Origin: Ascarosepion bandense
Lineage: Eukaryota; Mollusca; Cephalopoda; Sepiida; Sepiidae
NCBI GenBank assembly: GCA_037127315.1
Contig: JBBBDQ010000231.1
Location: 247,001-311,000 of the forward strand
Reading direction: 5' to 3'
Length of the DNA stretch: 64,000 bases
Shown in pieces: positions 10,391 through 21,069 of the stretch. The notes under the pieces were generated by a model. The model saw only the letters and a program-made list of their open reading frames with translations. It did not search any database and was not told where the DNA came from. Position 1 is the first letter of the stretch, and every line of letters starts with the position of its first letter. Position numbers and translations under genes: made by a program.

Positions 10391-11331
10391 AGGGTTCTTT
10401 TAAACCAGAGGTATGAAACCACAGTAAACTGCAAGCACATTAAAGAACTAACCTTACAATCATGCAAAAAATGACTACAAAAGACAGAGCTAGGACCCCT
10501 TAGAAATGATACAACTTCATAGTAATAACAACATTCTTACACACACCACAAACCTTGATCTAATTTAAAATTTGTAAAAATTACAAAAAAAATTTATAGA
10601 AAAAATCGATTTCCTGAATTCAAAATTAATGATAAATATACAAAATTAGATTAATTATAAAAACTGTGCTTAAATACACACATTAAAATTTACTTATTAC
10701 CTTAAGTACGAACGTACCTATTACCTATTTGCCTATTTACCTATTTACCTATCACCTATTTACCTTTAACCTTGAATAAAACATTAAATCTTACCTCCTA
10801 CATTAAAGTCTACTTATTGCGCACCCATTAACTACTTACCTATTACCTTAAATACGAACATTAAATTTTACCTCTTACATTAAATCTTACCTATTACACA
10901 CCACAAACTGGGATCTAATTTAAAATTTAATAGGAAAAATCGATTTCCTAAATCCAAAATTAAGGTTAAGTATACAAAATTAGATTAATTATAAAACCTG
11001 TCCTTAAATACAAAATATTCTCTAGTTGTACAAATAAGCGGTAAGTCCAATCCCATCCCCCACCCCTTATACCTCCCTACTCTGCTCCGCAAAGATATCC
11101 AAAGGATAAAGTCTAGTCGCAAGATCATAAAGCTTACAATCCTATCTGCTAATGTTAAATCTGTCTACAAAATTCCAAGACACTCATTAATCAACTATAT
11201 TCACTACACACACCACTTTCTTCAAAATTCAAACGGACAATTCACAAGACTTATTCCCTTATCACTAAGCCCCACCAACATCCCACACACAACTTACCAA
11301 ATTTAAGAAAAGAGGTTTTCCATTCCTGTCT

Positions 11332-11393
11332 ACACCACCTGATGAGACATTGTAGTTTCAATGACAAAACAAATGTACGATATGTAGTGTATA
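11332..11393 (+). ncRNA. Hammerhead motif, PLE-1 right arm, core broken
   Basis: CUGAUGA (11,339-11,345) and the ACAUUG hairpin are kept, but CGAAA has become CAAAAC, which loses the essential G12. Stem I reads CAC:GUG. It complements the left-arm copy in showing the ancestral stem I. Confidence 0.65.
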
Positions 11394-11480
11394 TATAAAA
11401 AATGTGTACATGTTCTAAAATATAATTTAGAATATATATATATATATATATATTTAGATAGATAGATATATAGATATAGA

Positions 11481-11482
<2 letters not shown>

Positions 11483-11544
<62 letters not shown>
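11483..11544. repeat. (GT)n microsatellite
   Basis: A long GT run begins 50 bp outside the PLE-1 right end, after (TA)n and GATA-like units. Confidence 0.97.
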
Positions 11545-11545
<1 letters not shown>

Positions 11546-11953
11546 TTGAATTTATGCTGAAAGCATCCCGAGTCTTCAGTTTTTTAGAAAGACATTTAAA
11601 AATCGAAACACCCAGTCCAATCGTCAGGAGATACCAGCAACTGATTTTTTTTCGTTTTTTTCGTCATTTGATATTTAGTTAAAAATAATTCATGGAAGTT
11701 GTAATTGGTTCAAAGTCGATTTTTTCTTCTTTTTGTCATTGTGTGCGACTGCCTGCGCGCATGTGTTCATTTTGCGTACGTGTAGAATGTTGAAGACGTG
11801 TATTAATGTTCTTAAAAGCTTCTGAAACTACTGACTTCCACAAATCTTAACGGTGTGGCCATTTCATTTTAAAGATCTTCATAGTAGGAAGGGAACTTCT
11901 CATATTCAACACACACACACACACGCGCACACTGACAGGTATATATATTTATT

Positions 11954-11954
11954 G

Positions 11955-12037
<83 letters not shown>
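11954..12037. repeat. (TA)n-(GT)n compound microsatellite
   Basis: (TA)n runs directly into (GT)n. The open frames over it on both strands are artefacts. Confidence 0.97.
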
Positions 12038-12042
<5 letters not shown>

Positions 12043-12715
12043 AAAGCAAAGTAGAGAAACAGAAATGTAATTTTAATTTGCTCTACAAGCCACTGAATAT
12101 CCGATGAATGGTGGGTAGAAGAATGGAGGGACAAAGTGAAAGTTAGACGATTGAAACGTTTTTGCCTACTCGACGCTCCACCCGGTAATAATTCTTCAGT
12201 CCTTTTGACAGTTTTTGCATCATTGCATATCGATCGGACACTTTTCAGAATACTGGCGAATGAACGCTGCCCTGAAACACCCTCCCGACCACTTTGACTT
12301 AGCCTTTTTTTTTTTCTTTTTTTTACTTACTTCTTTTTTTAGTGGAGTTGGGGAGGTGAGGACTAACAGGCTTGAAGCTGGTGACTACCTTTATTTTTCT
12401 TCTTTCTTTTTCTCAGATTTCCAGAATCAGCCCTTACCCCTCTTCTCTAATTATCAGGTTCAACAGCCGAACAGCAGTGTCATACATTGCTATTGTGACT
12501 CACGTCTTCGCAAATAACGATAACGTTAACTGGGATAAAAGCGCGAAAATCTCAAAATAAATAAATAAACAAAATGGCCGAATAAATTAAATATAAACAT
12601 AGGCGGCTGTGGAGAGTGTAGAAAAAATAATAAAAAATCAGAACATATAATATAAAATTGAGTAGGGCTAGAAAAATATCACTAAAATAAAAAATGAAGT
12701 TGACACACATACAGA
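12038..12715. other. Stretch without recognisable features
   Basis: Positions 12,300-12,420 are T-rich. I recognise no repeat family, RNA or exon. Confidence 0.55.
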
Positions 12716-12716
12716 C

Positions 12717-12717
<1 letters not shown>

Positions 12718-12778
<61 letters not shown>

Positions 12779-12830
12779 TTGTGTGCATATATATATGTGT
12801 GTGTGTGTGTGTGTGAGAGGGAGAGAGAGT
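12718..12830. repeat. (TA)n / (GT)n / (GA)n compound microsatellite
   Basis: (TA)n at 12,718-12,754, (GT)n at 12,755-12,778, a second short TA-GT block, and GA-rich sequence. Confidence 0.95.
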
Positions 12831-13437
12831 GTATAAGCAAAAACTACTGCATATAAACATTTGAAAATAACTTCGTATAATCCAGCAGATCGATTATCGA
12901 TTGCAGTTTCAAGATTATGAGTGATTTGATTTTATACCTGCCTTTTAGATGAACATAAAAACTACCCCGCTAACAAAAAAAAAAAAAAAAAACACCACAA
13001 ATATCGTGTGTTTTCTCTTCTGCAATAACAGTAACAGTAAGTTGGAGAGAGAAAGCGGTCCTATGTGGTCTTTACGTGGCGGAAACACTGACGCACAAAT
13101 CGTAAAGCAAATCAAACGCAGAAGCAGGAAACATTTGGAAGCGTGTTTTAGATGCAGTGGGAAAAGAAACGCAGAGAGAATATAGGGTAAGATAAGACGG
13201 TAGTGGTGAAACTGGGCAGCTTTTTAGGACAAACGCAAGCACTAACTTCCGGCCTTTGGTATAAGATAGAAAAAATTCATCCAAATAAAATTCGCATCAT
13301 AGAATCTTGTTTTTCTTCGGCAGAAAGGGGCAAAAATAACGATTTTTTTATAAAGATTATATAATTAATTCACATTATCAAAAATAATCCTGTAATATAG
13401 TATAACATATAATATAGCCGCAAACATATTTGTAAAG

Positions 13438-13440
<3 letters not shown>

Positions 13441-13496
<56 letters not shown>

Positions 13497-13497
13497 G
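13441..13497. repeat. (CA)n-(TA)n compound microsatellite
   Basis: (CA)n to about 13,482, then (TA)n and short GA units. Confidence 0.95.
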
Positions 13498-13874
13498 AGA
13501 GAGAAAGAGATATAGATATATATATTGGATCCAAAAGAGATTAGCAGATAGGTAAAAGGCAAGTGTTGAAGATATAAATTTCTTAATTTAAATTTTCTGG
13601 GTTAATCCTGGGTGGTAATATTTAATCGTTTCTTATTTATGTGTTTTAATTTTTTACTAATCTTTTCGGCATTTATGCTCCATTTGGAAAAAAGTTTTAA
13701 GTTCTCTTTATTTATTTATTTATTTATTCTGCAAAGCGAAGCCATTCCTAACAAGATAATGGCCGTTACTGGGCAGTTGACCTCCCCCTCCTCTATAACC
13801 CAACCCTGTGAAATCTCTAAGTTTCGCAGATGGTCTGTTCTTCAAATTCAAATTCGTTCGTTTGCTTTGTATGT

Positions 13875-13922
13875 AGCCCCCAGCTCATCAGTGGCATTTC
13901 TGCCTTGCTCGGGGTGAAATGA
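13875..13922 (+). mobile_element. LINE 3' terminus only
   Basis: This short extremely 5'-truncated copy has 'cagctcatcagtggcattt' and ends 'ttgctcggggtgaaatgat', then (TA)n. It is the same 3' end as the LINEs at 2.5, 27.6 and 58.9 kb. Confidence 0.7.
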
Positions 13923-13972
13923 TATATATATATATATTGGTAACCTAGATTGTCTATGCTTGGATGTGCAGG

Positions 13973-14130
13973 TGATGCATGGGATACGGATCGGAATTGT
14001 TGATTGTCAAATAGCCGGGTTCCAATTGCAGTTAGGTTCATTCTATTTACTTACACACTAATATCTTTGACGAAGATATAATTCCACCTCTTCTGTCTCC
14101 CAGCTTGAGGTTAATTAGTAAGACTTGTAT
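13973..14130 (+). mobile_element. Diverged tRNA-derived SINE
   Basis: A B-box-like 'gggttccaattgc' is followed by body sequence with 'ttacttacacac' and a tail 'gacttgtatcataaaac' shared with the 22.1 kb copy. It is strongly decayed. Confidence 0.4.
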
Positions 14131-14797
14131 CATAAAACGCTTATTATATTTAAAATAATAAAAAATATTCTTACAATCATAAAATATTTTGTGCTTTTAA
14201 ATAGCCTCGAAAGGACTGATGAGCCGTAAAAAAACAAATCAGTGTATCGTTATACCATTTGAATTATGCTAAGCTATTTCACGTCGTTAATCGTTGCGCT
14301 CCCAGTACATTCAAATATAACTTATAGTTAAATTATTTTCAATATAATTTGCAATGTTCTTTGTTCAGTATCCAATACTGGCATAATCCATGAATATGTT
14401 ATCTGAAAAATATTTTTCTCTATACCCTCAGTTAAGAGATATATATTTCATGGCCTTTAAAGTTATTGATTCCTAGTCTAAACCAGAAAATTTAGAAAAA
14501 AATTCACGAAATGAAAAAGCATCATATTTTGTTTTCTTGTTTTAGGAAGGATTTTTTGACTGAGCCAGCAGATTTTTAGCGCCTTTTATTGTTTATTTAC
14601 ATTATTTATATTCGAACTATTGTCCACACCTTTGTAGTTGTTTTCAACTCAATAGTTCATCTAAATTATCACTTTTGATTGAGCAATACTGACACACTTA
14701 CAATCATATTGTTTAACTTTCTCTAGCCAGCCCTCTTTAATTTTCAAAATAAATTCAGAAAAAAAGCATTTATAAACCATTGCAATAACTAAATTAC

Positions 14798-14799
<2 letters not shown>

Positions 14800-14845
<46 letters not shown>
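14800..14845. repeat. (TA)n microsatellite
   Basis: A pure TA run. A second lies at 14,989-15,021. Confidence 0.96.
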
Positions 14846-14847
<2 letters not shown>

Positions 14848-14985
14848 AAACATATGCTGTTAAATATAAGAGACATTAAATTAAATTAAAGCCAAAATAC
14901 GACGTTTAGAACGGCTCATGATTAAATATAATAGACCTTCATTGTCTTTTATATTTACAGCATATTTTTACAAAATTATTTAGTG

Positions 14986-15009
<24 letters not shown>

Positions 15010-15025
<16 letters not shown>

Positions 15026-16310
15026 ACTTTGAATGAATAAGAAACATGTTGCTGAAGATATTATACATTGCTTGTTACTACATTTACTAAGCATTCTGGC
15101 AGCATTTAAATTCCACGTCTGTCAAAGGCAGGTCTTTGGAGGCTAAGCACGACGTGACCCATTTTTTGAAAGCTTTAAAAGAATGAAAGTTTCTGCTCAG
15201 TCAGGCCATATGCCAGCGATCGGAACAAGTGATCGGGGAAATATCTAGTGAATACGGCAGGTGGGGTAAAATTTCCTTTGCGTTTCCAAGTAGGTTTTCA
15301 CTGGTTTTGCAACATGAGTTCGAGCGTTGCCATGTTGAAAAATTGCTTTGTCGTGTCTGTACTCGTATAGCAGTCGTTTTTTTCTTCAAAGTTTGGCCCA
15401 AACGCATCAGTTGTAGTCGATAACGATCTCCGGTTTTGGTCGGATTGAGCAGCTCACAATAAACTACACCTGGCTGATCCCGCTAAATAAATAACGTTTC
15501 GAAATTTTGATATTCAGTTTTATCGCCGATGTTGATGCATGGCAGGGCTTATCACGAGTTTTTCTACGTTTAGGGTTATCATAGTGTATGCACTTTTCAT
15601 TGCTGGCCATGATACGACGCAAAAAGACTTTTATTTTCTAACGCCGAAGCAGCTGTTTACACGCGAGAAGATGCTGTTCAAAGTCTCCCGGTTTTAACTC
15701 ATACAGCATTTAATTGCCATACGTGATACACGCTTGGGCGATCATGTCTCGAAAGAAACATGACTGACTGAGCAGAAGATTATCCCGCAGTATGTTGCCA
15801 TTGCTTTCTGCGGTAGACTGGTTGCCGACCAAGGCTATAGAACCCAATCTGTCCTGCTATTTAGCCCATAACTGGAAGGAATAGACGGATTAATACCTTT
15901 CCCAAGGGTATTTGCGCGTAAGTGAATGCAAGGAATTCAACTGGAATTCGAACTTTCAGCTCATACAGCATTTAATTTCCTTGTTTTGAATAATTCTTAA
16001 TACTTTCAAACATTTTGAAACTATTGAGTGATCAACTCCTAATAATTTTGCAAGTTCAGCTTCCGCCTGGCATGAGCCTTTATAGAGTAATGCCTCCAAT
16101 TCTTCATCTTCAGACTCTTCTTTATCTTCAGCATAAAAACCATTTTTTGTAGCGTCTAACCCAATCACTGCATTTCGTTTCCGACAGAGCCTAGTTTTCG
16201 TTACTCTCAGCAAGAATCCTTTGTGCTTCAGATACAGATTTCTTGAATAAATTAGTGCAGTAAAATTCCCCGCAAATAAACTTTCATTGGCACGAAATCC
16301 GACAGGTTTA
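15010..16310 (-). pseudogene. Mariner (Tc1/mariner) transposase pseudogene
   Basis: The minus strand encodes in order an N-terminal region with a helix-turn-helix ('AELAKLLGVDHSIVSKCLK', 16,213-15,960), then after an inserted SINE the catalytic domain. That domain has 'NEKCIHYDNPKRRKT' (the family has DEKW.HYDNPKR), 'FQHGNARTHVAKPVKTYLET' (family HDNARPHVA), 'LPYSLDISP' (family PPYSPDLAP, third catalytic Asp) and a decayed C-terminus. The first catalytic Asp is Asn here, and the second is Gly (HDNAR read as HGNAR). Several frameshifts and stops are visible. The element moved DNA by cut-and-paste at TA sites and is now inactive. I did not locate its terminal inverted repeats. Insertion at the left edge of the PLE-3 UTR may have trimmed that element. 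Confidence 0.85.
15716..15959 (-). mobile_element. tRNA-derived SINE (300-bp family) nested in mariner
   Basis: The copy is minus strand and 5'-truncated just before the B-box (reads ...ggaattcgaac). It carries the family's body: 'ttgcgcgtaagtgaatgca', 'tgccattgctttctgcgg', 'tagactggttgcc' and 'gcgatcatgtctcg'. An exact 18-bp direct duplication (15,698-15,715 and 15,960-15,977) flanks it and lies in the mariner frame. The order of events is therefore clear: mariner first, SINE second. Confidence 0.9.
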
Positions 16311-16739
16311 ACGCTATGAAAAACAAAAATATAGAAATTAATTTTTGTTTTACCTCATGAGTAAACTGAGTAGAATGTATAGTTAAGAAACAAGATTTAA
16401 TAATTATGGTATACTAAGGTATATTATAGTTTCAAAAGCCAATTAAGTATTGTGTGAGTCATTTATTTTGGTAAAACAATTTTTTTAGATATATTAAAGC
16501 ATAAGTTATAAATTAAACATTGCTGTTAATTTAATTTTAAAGATTCTTTTATAGATTTTGGATTAATTTATGAGTAAAGGCGCTGGAATGTTAACTTTAG
16601 AATTAGAATTAAATAATTATAGTTTATATAGTATATTGTAGTTAAGAAAACCAACCAGAATTTTGTGGGCCATTCATTTTAGTAAAATATATTTTAATTT
16701 TTAAGTTTTATTAGAGCACAAGTAAAACATTATAATTAA

Positions 16740-18230
16740 TTAAATGTTAACAAAAAATATTTTTGATGCTTACATAAAACGGTCAATTCAACTTTACGGT
16801 TCGGTAGTTTCCAATTTTTAGGGAATCTTAAAATCTGCAGTTTTTCAATCAGGCATAAAGAGCATATGTCATAAAATGACTTACAGATTCTTGTTGTTTT
16901 TTTTTTTTCAATAATTTTCCATTGTACTTTGTGGGTTTTGTTTGTATCCTTTAAATACTAAAAACACGCAGGAAAGAATGTTTAGTTTCAGTATGTGTTG
17001 TTTTTGAAGAAGTTAAGTGCATATATCAACGCTGTTCAAAAGTGTTTTAGTAGATTCAATAGTTTTTTTAATAACTGGGGTTTCATTTGATATTATGTTA
17101 CATTGGTACACAATAGAATTTGTTAGACACCTTAATCCAGTGGGCAATTGTTAGGATTTAGACAATTACATAAGTTTATATTATTGTTATCTTTATTATT
17201 TGTATAGTTATTTGTACTTTTGCTTACGTGCTGATTTAAAATATTATGACTTTTATAATTTTTTCTAGATTATTTGTACAACTATAACTTAATTGAAGGG
17301 TATTTTATTAAAAAAAATAATTAGAGTGTTATTATTAGGGAAATGCTTTTTAATTTAATTAAGGAACTTTAGCGCTAACTTGGTGCTAAACATCTGGTTG
17401 AAGTGGGTGTATATCAAATGATTTTTCTATTTCTATTTTCTTGTTATAATTAATATTTTTTACGTATTTAATATCCTGGTTTTTGTAGTCAGTATTTTTG
17501 GAACATTATTATAAAAACCTTTATATTTGTAAGATATTTCTTCACTAGAAGAGCTTGTACTCATTCTATATTCTATGGAGGATGTAATATGTTTGATTAT
17601 ACTCGGGGATGATTAGACTTTGTGTGGATGTATAATGGATATTCATTAGGTTTTATGTGTGATTGATAAGTATCATTTCATAAGTCTAGTGTTAAAACGA
17701 GGAAGTTTACTACTTTTAAATTAATTTGGATTATTACTTTTAGGTTTAAACTTTTGAGTTTTGTACTGTCACAGGTCCATCATCTAGTATTACCCTATGT
17801 CATGTGTATTTAAATTATAGTGTGCTGTGAGATTCTATAAACCTAATAGACCAATGAGATCGGAAGAGTCCAACGCCCCCATTATAATGTCCAATTTGTT
17901 ATCAGAATTATGTTTTATCCATTGTTTTTTATTGTGGATAAGAAAGGATGTCTTGGTGACCATTATAATATTATATTCATCTTTAGTTAGGTCTGATTAT
18001 TATGTGGCGAATTCCAGTGCCAGTGTGAAAATGTCTTTCGAAATTGATGGATAATAGTCAACTATGTCAAATTGGATTAAAGAACAGTCCTTTATATTGC
18101 AAAAGCAATTCATGATATCAGTTGTATTAGTCCACTGTAGCAATCCAAGGTTCTGTTTAACTGGGTTATTAATCCGTTGTAGAATAATCTTACTGATTTT
18201 TTTCAATTTCTGTTCTAGTTGGGTTAATGA
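16740..18230 (-). pseudogene. PLE RT and GIY-YIG pseudogene, heavily decayed
   Basis: The minus strand shows RT motif 'LIQFDIVDYYPSISKDIF' (18,110-18,030), 'DIIMGALDSSDLIGL', and the catalytic box as DIG-stop-Y-stop-MMD where LYRDD is expected. Then come 'CNCLNPNNCPLD' and endonuclease traces: 'KVQWKIIEKKKT', 'CSLCLIEKLQILR' and 'RKVELTVLCKHQKYF'. Many stops and frameshifts are present. The last part keeps the Cys/His-rich C-terminal pattern of PLE endonucleases. Confidence 0.78.
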
Positions 18231-18854
18231 TTTTGATTTTGTCTCAAAATTAAGTTTGTGATCTTTTTGTGTTATTTAAGCTTTAGTAGTACAAAGTTAC
18301 CTATCTTTTTTCACCACTTTAGATTTTATCAGTCATAGTTTGCTTGTAGTATTCATCTTTTCAACTAAATTAAGAGAGTTATTATTTGCTTTTTATAATT
18401 GCTTAATTTTTTTGTTGATTGACATTATGTAATCCATACTTGTAATTTTTAGAAGTTAACTGTTTTGTAAAACTTGACAAACGCTTTTTCTGCAGTTTCT
18501 ATATTTGAAACAACATGGTCAGGGTGTTTTTACTCATGAAAAGGTAAAAATATATAATTTTTAATATAAAAACCTAAAATCTAATTGCTGTTAAAAATTA
18601 TTTTCTACTCATTTAAAACTCTATGGTCTGATTATGTATCTTATCCAAACAAAATTAAAAATGAAATGTCTAGACACCAGGCGATCATGCTTCATTTCGC
18701 GACCTAGTGCTAAAACTCCATAGTTACATAATTCCGATTTTTGATTGAAAAATATCAACACACCTAAAGCATTTTCTCCAACTAGCATTCCCTAATTTTA
18801 TAATTAACGATGAATTTATTTTTTTATTTTGAAAATAAATCATTTTCACTATAT

Positions 18855-18925
18855 ATTTTAACAAATCACCTGATAAAGAAAATTATTGTTCTGAAATATG
18901 GATATTTTTGTGTACTGATAAAATA
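18855..18925 (+). ncRNA. Hammerhead-like motif, PLE-3 right arm
   Basis: CUGAUAA (18,870-18,876; one change from CUGAUGA), stem II AGAA:UUCU, GAAA (18,893-18,896), an AUAU-GG-AUAU stem III and a UUU cleavage triplet. Stem I can pair CAC:GUG, then an internal loop of 3x3, then a mostly paired AU helix. The G8-to-A change would be expected to weaken or stop cleavage. Confidence 0.55.
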
Positions 18926-19067
18926 TTTTATAAAGCATTGTAAGAACAAAATTTCAGTATTAAGCTCTACTCTGTATCGAGCACTCTTTATAAAAGTAAA
19001 TGTTTGAACAGTGGTCTTAACATACGTGTTCTTTCACGTTCTTTTAATATATATATATATATATATA

Positions 19068-19209
19068 GTCATCCGCATACATATCGGTTTCGTTGCAACA
19101 CAGCTCATCAGGATGATTAGTCATTCGATTAATTTTACTCAGAATTGAAACCCGACCGAATTGGCATCAGTCGGCGATTCTACCTCTGAGGTAAAGGTGC
19201 TCGATAGAA

Positions 19210-19210
<1 letters not shown>
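19068..19210 (-). mobile_element. tRNA-derived SINE, TA-tailed family (copy 3) with hammerhead-like core
   Basis: The minus strand starts with an A-box-like 'cctcagaggtagaatcgcc' and a B-box 'gggtttcaattc'. It continues to CUGAUGAG (19,104-19,111), a short hairpin, CGAAAC (19,087-19,092) and GAUGAC against (TA)n (19,047-19,067). UCAUC before the core and GAUGA at the end can form stem I. The nucleotides before the expected cut read GCG, not NUH, so this copy should not cleave. The head is retroposon-like, not a live tRNA. Confidence 0.72.

Positions 19211-19211
<1 letters not shown>

Positions 19212-19277
<66 letters not shown>
19212..19277. repeat. (TA)n microsatellite
   Basis: A pure run of about 33 TA units, adjoining the 5' side of a minus-strand SINE. 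Confidence 0.97.
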
Positions 19278-19280
<3 letters not shown>

Positions 19281-19429
19281 ATTCAGATACTTCAATCCAA
19301 GGGAAAAAAGCAGGAAGGTAAATTCCAAAAAACCCGATCCTAATTAATATTAAAAATTTATTTTAATATTAAAAAATGAGACAGGAAGAGAGCTCCATGT
19401 AATAAAATATTACAGAGCAAATATATATA

Positions 19430-20073
19430 TTAAAAAAGGATTAATTCAAAGATGTTGAATAGCCATTTCGATATGAAGATCCCCACGGGGGACGACACAT
19501 CACCTCAGCAACAGAAAAAACCTTTCAGAAACTGGAGAAAAATTAGTCTACTTTTCCTTTTTAAATAGATTGCAAAGAAATTAAAAAATAAATAATAAAA
19601 TAAAATAAAATAAAATAAAAATAAAAATAAAGGGAAAGAAAAAGAAAAAGAAAAAGAAAACGAAAAAGAAAAAGAAAAAGGTAGAATAAAATCAAATAAA
19701 TAAGAAAAGAAAAAAATGACATCGTCTGGGTTCGCAAAAAAAAGGGAGAATGTAACTAAAAATTAACAGACAGACGCGTTAAATCGACGTCCGTTTAGGC
19801 AACACGGAAAAAAGGTGGTAAGAGAGATAAAAGAAGGAAGGGAGGGTAAAAGAAAGAAACTGGATTTATTTTAAATCCTATATCTTTTTATTCCCTTTTA
19901 TTAATAATTATGCCTTTTTAAGTAAAGGCCTTTTTCTAATACTTCAACGTTTTGGGGAAATTAGGTTTTTGAATTTGTCCAGCGTCTGTAATATTTAAAA
20001 AAAAATTTTTTCTTTAGTTTCTTTCTTTTACCCTATGGCTATTCAACATCTTTGAATTAATCCTTTTTTAATA
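19430..20073. mobile_element. 644-bp element with ~37-bp perfect terminal inverted repeats
   Basis: Left TIR 19,430-19,466 and right TIR 20,037-20,073 are exact complements, and both are flanked by (TA)n. The interior has A/G-rich simple repeats (AAAAT and GAAAAA units, 19,590-19,685) and no protein. Near the left end (19,473-19,497) AUGAAGA, a perfect UCCCC-ACG-GGGGA hairpin and CGACAC resemble a hammerhead with two core changes. It could be a PLE-derived inverted element or a MITE. Confidence 0.7.
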
Positions 20074-20139
20074 TATATATATATAATGTTGTAAAAATCA
20101 CTGTTCGCGCATTTTACAAACGAAAAAAATCAGTTATTG

Positions 20140-20879
20140 TAACTAGCTTGAAGATTAGTATTGTGTGAGTCATTCATTTTACTAAAATATTTTTTGTTAC
20201 TTAATTTTTTTTTAATTTTTAAGTTAAATTGGAGCGTATGTTATGAATGAACAATTGTATTTAATTAACCTTTTAAGCAATTGTTTTTCCTAACTAAAAT
20301 GTACCTTAGTATACAATAATATTTAATTCTAAATCTAACCTAAACATCCCAAACACCTTTAACTCATGAGTTAATAAATATCTATTTTAAAAAGAAATCC
20401 CTGAAATCCAACTTGCTGTTAAAAAAAACTTCTCCCGATTTAAATAATATATTGTCATACAGTGTATTTTCCCAGACAAACTTAAAGTGTGTCTTCCCAT
20501 GACATCAGGCTACTATGTTGGCTTTTAAGACCCAAATCTTCAATTTCATTGTTCAATTTAATTCCCATTTTTGATTGAAAAATATTGACACACCAACAAT
20601 AATGTTCTCCAACTACCACTCGCTAATTTTTTAAATAACCATAAATTCATCTTATATTTTATAAATAAATCATTTTTACCATTCAAATTAAAATATCACC
20701 TAAAGAAGAACATTATTGTTCTGAAACATGAAAATTTGTGTGTATTGATATAATGATTTTATAAAACTTTCTCATAAAAAAATTACAATATTTAGATCTA
20801 CTTTCTATTGATCATTTTTTATAAAATAAATAAATAAACAGTGGGTTTTAATCTACTTGTTATTGTTTTCATTTAATCA

Positions 20880-20880
<1 letters not shown>
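20140..20880 (+). mobile_element. Second PLE-3 terminal segment, with an inverted junction
   Basis: Positions 20,290-20,880 repeat the PLE-3 UTR and terminal arm in plus orientation (compare 18,550-19,050). Positions 20,150-20,280 hold the same UTR in minus orientation, so the two meet head to head near 20,285. There is no coding sequence. A (TA)n tract follows at 20,883. Confidence 0.65.
20690..20750 (+). ncRNA. Hammerhead-like motif, second PLE-3 end
   Basis: CUAAAGA replaces CUGAUGA (20,700-20,706). Stem II AGAAC:GUUCU is perfect, and GAAA is kept (20,723-20,726). It is homologous to the 18.87 kb motif, and each repairs defects of the other. Confidence 0.5.

Positions 20881-20882
<2 letters not shown>

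Positions 20883-20923
<41 letters not shown>
20883..20923. repeat. (TA)n microsatellite
   Basis: A TA run at the outer end of a PLE terminal segment. Confidence 0.95.
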
Positions 20924-20926
<3 letters not shown>

Positions 20927-20962
20927 TTAATTAGTAGAAGTAATTAGTACATACAGTTCTTC

Positions 20963-21069
20963 GACGTGGTGTAATGGTTAGCAAGCTTATCTTGCTATAT
21001 CAGTTACATGTGATTTCCACTCTCAGTATGTGCACCATACTTTCAGTCTCATGTCTCATCTGATGTGCA
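20963..21069 (+). mobile_element. tRNA-derived SINE, 139-bp family, diverged
   Basis: The A-box region 'ggtgtaatggttagcaagct' is clear. The B-box region is decayed. It is followed directly by a copy of the 300-bp SINE family. Confidence 0.6.

Larger units (their letters stand above)
8045..11432 (-). mobile_element. Penelope-like element (PLE-1) with ~1 kb inverted arms
   Basis: The element is sense on the minus strand. A left arm (8,045-9,022) and a right arm (about 10,430-11,432) are inverted copies along their whole length. Examples are the segment 'gcggtaagtccaatccca' near 11,040 against its complement near 8,450, and the hammerhead segment at both outer ends. Between them lie a decayed RT and a GIY-YIG endonuclease. 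The left arm follows the endonuclease as a 3' UTR. The right arm is the same UTR inverted against the 5'-truncated RT. Such inverted terminal segments are known for PLEs. TA-rich sequence lies at or near both ends. Confidence 0.85.
16325..19050 (-). mobile_element. Penelope-like element cluster (PLE-3)
   Basis: Minus-strand RT and endonuclease remnants (16,740-18,230) are followed by a 3' UTR (16,740-16,325) with two tandem subrepeats of about 240 bp ('gtgtgagtcatttattttgg' and 'gtgggccattcattttagta' versions). On the 5' side an inverted arm (about 18,540-19,050) ends in a plus-strand hammerhead-like core and (TA)n, as in PLE-1. The left arm stops at the mariner, without its outer end. Confidence 0.75.
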
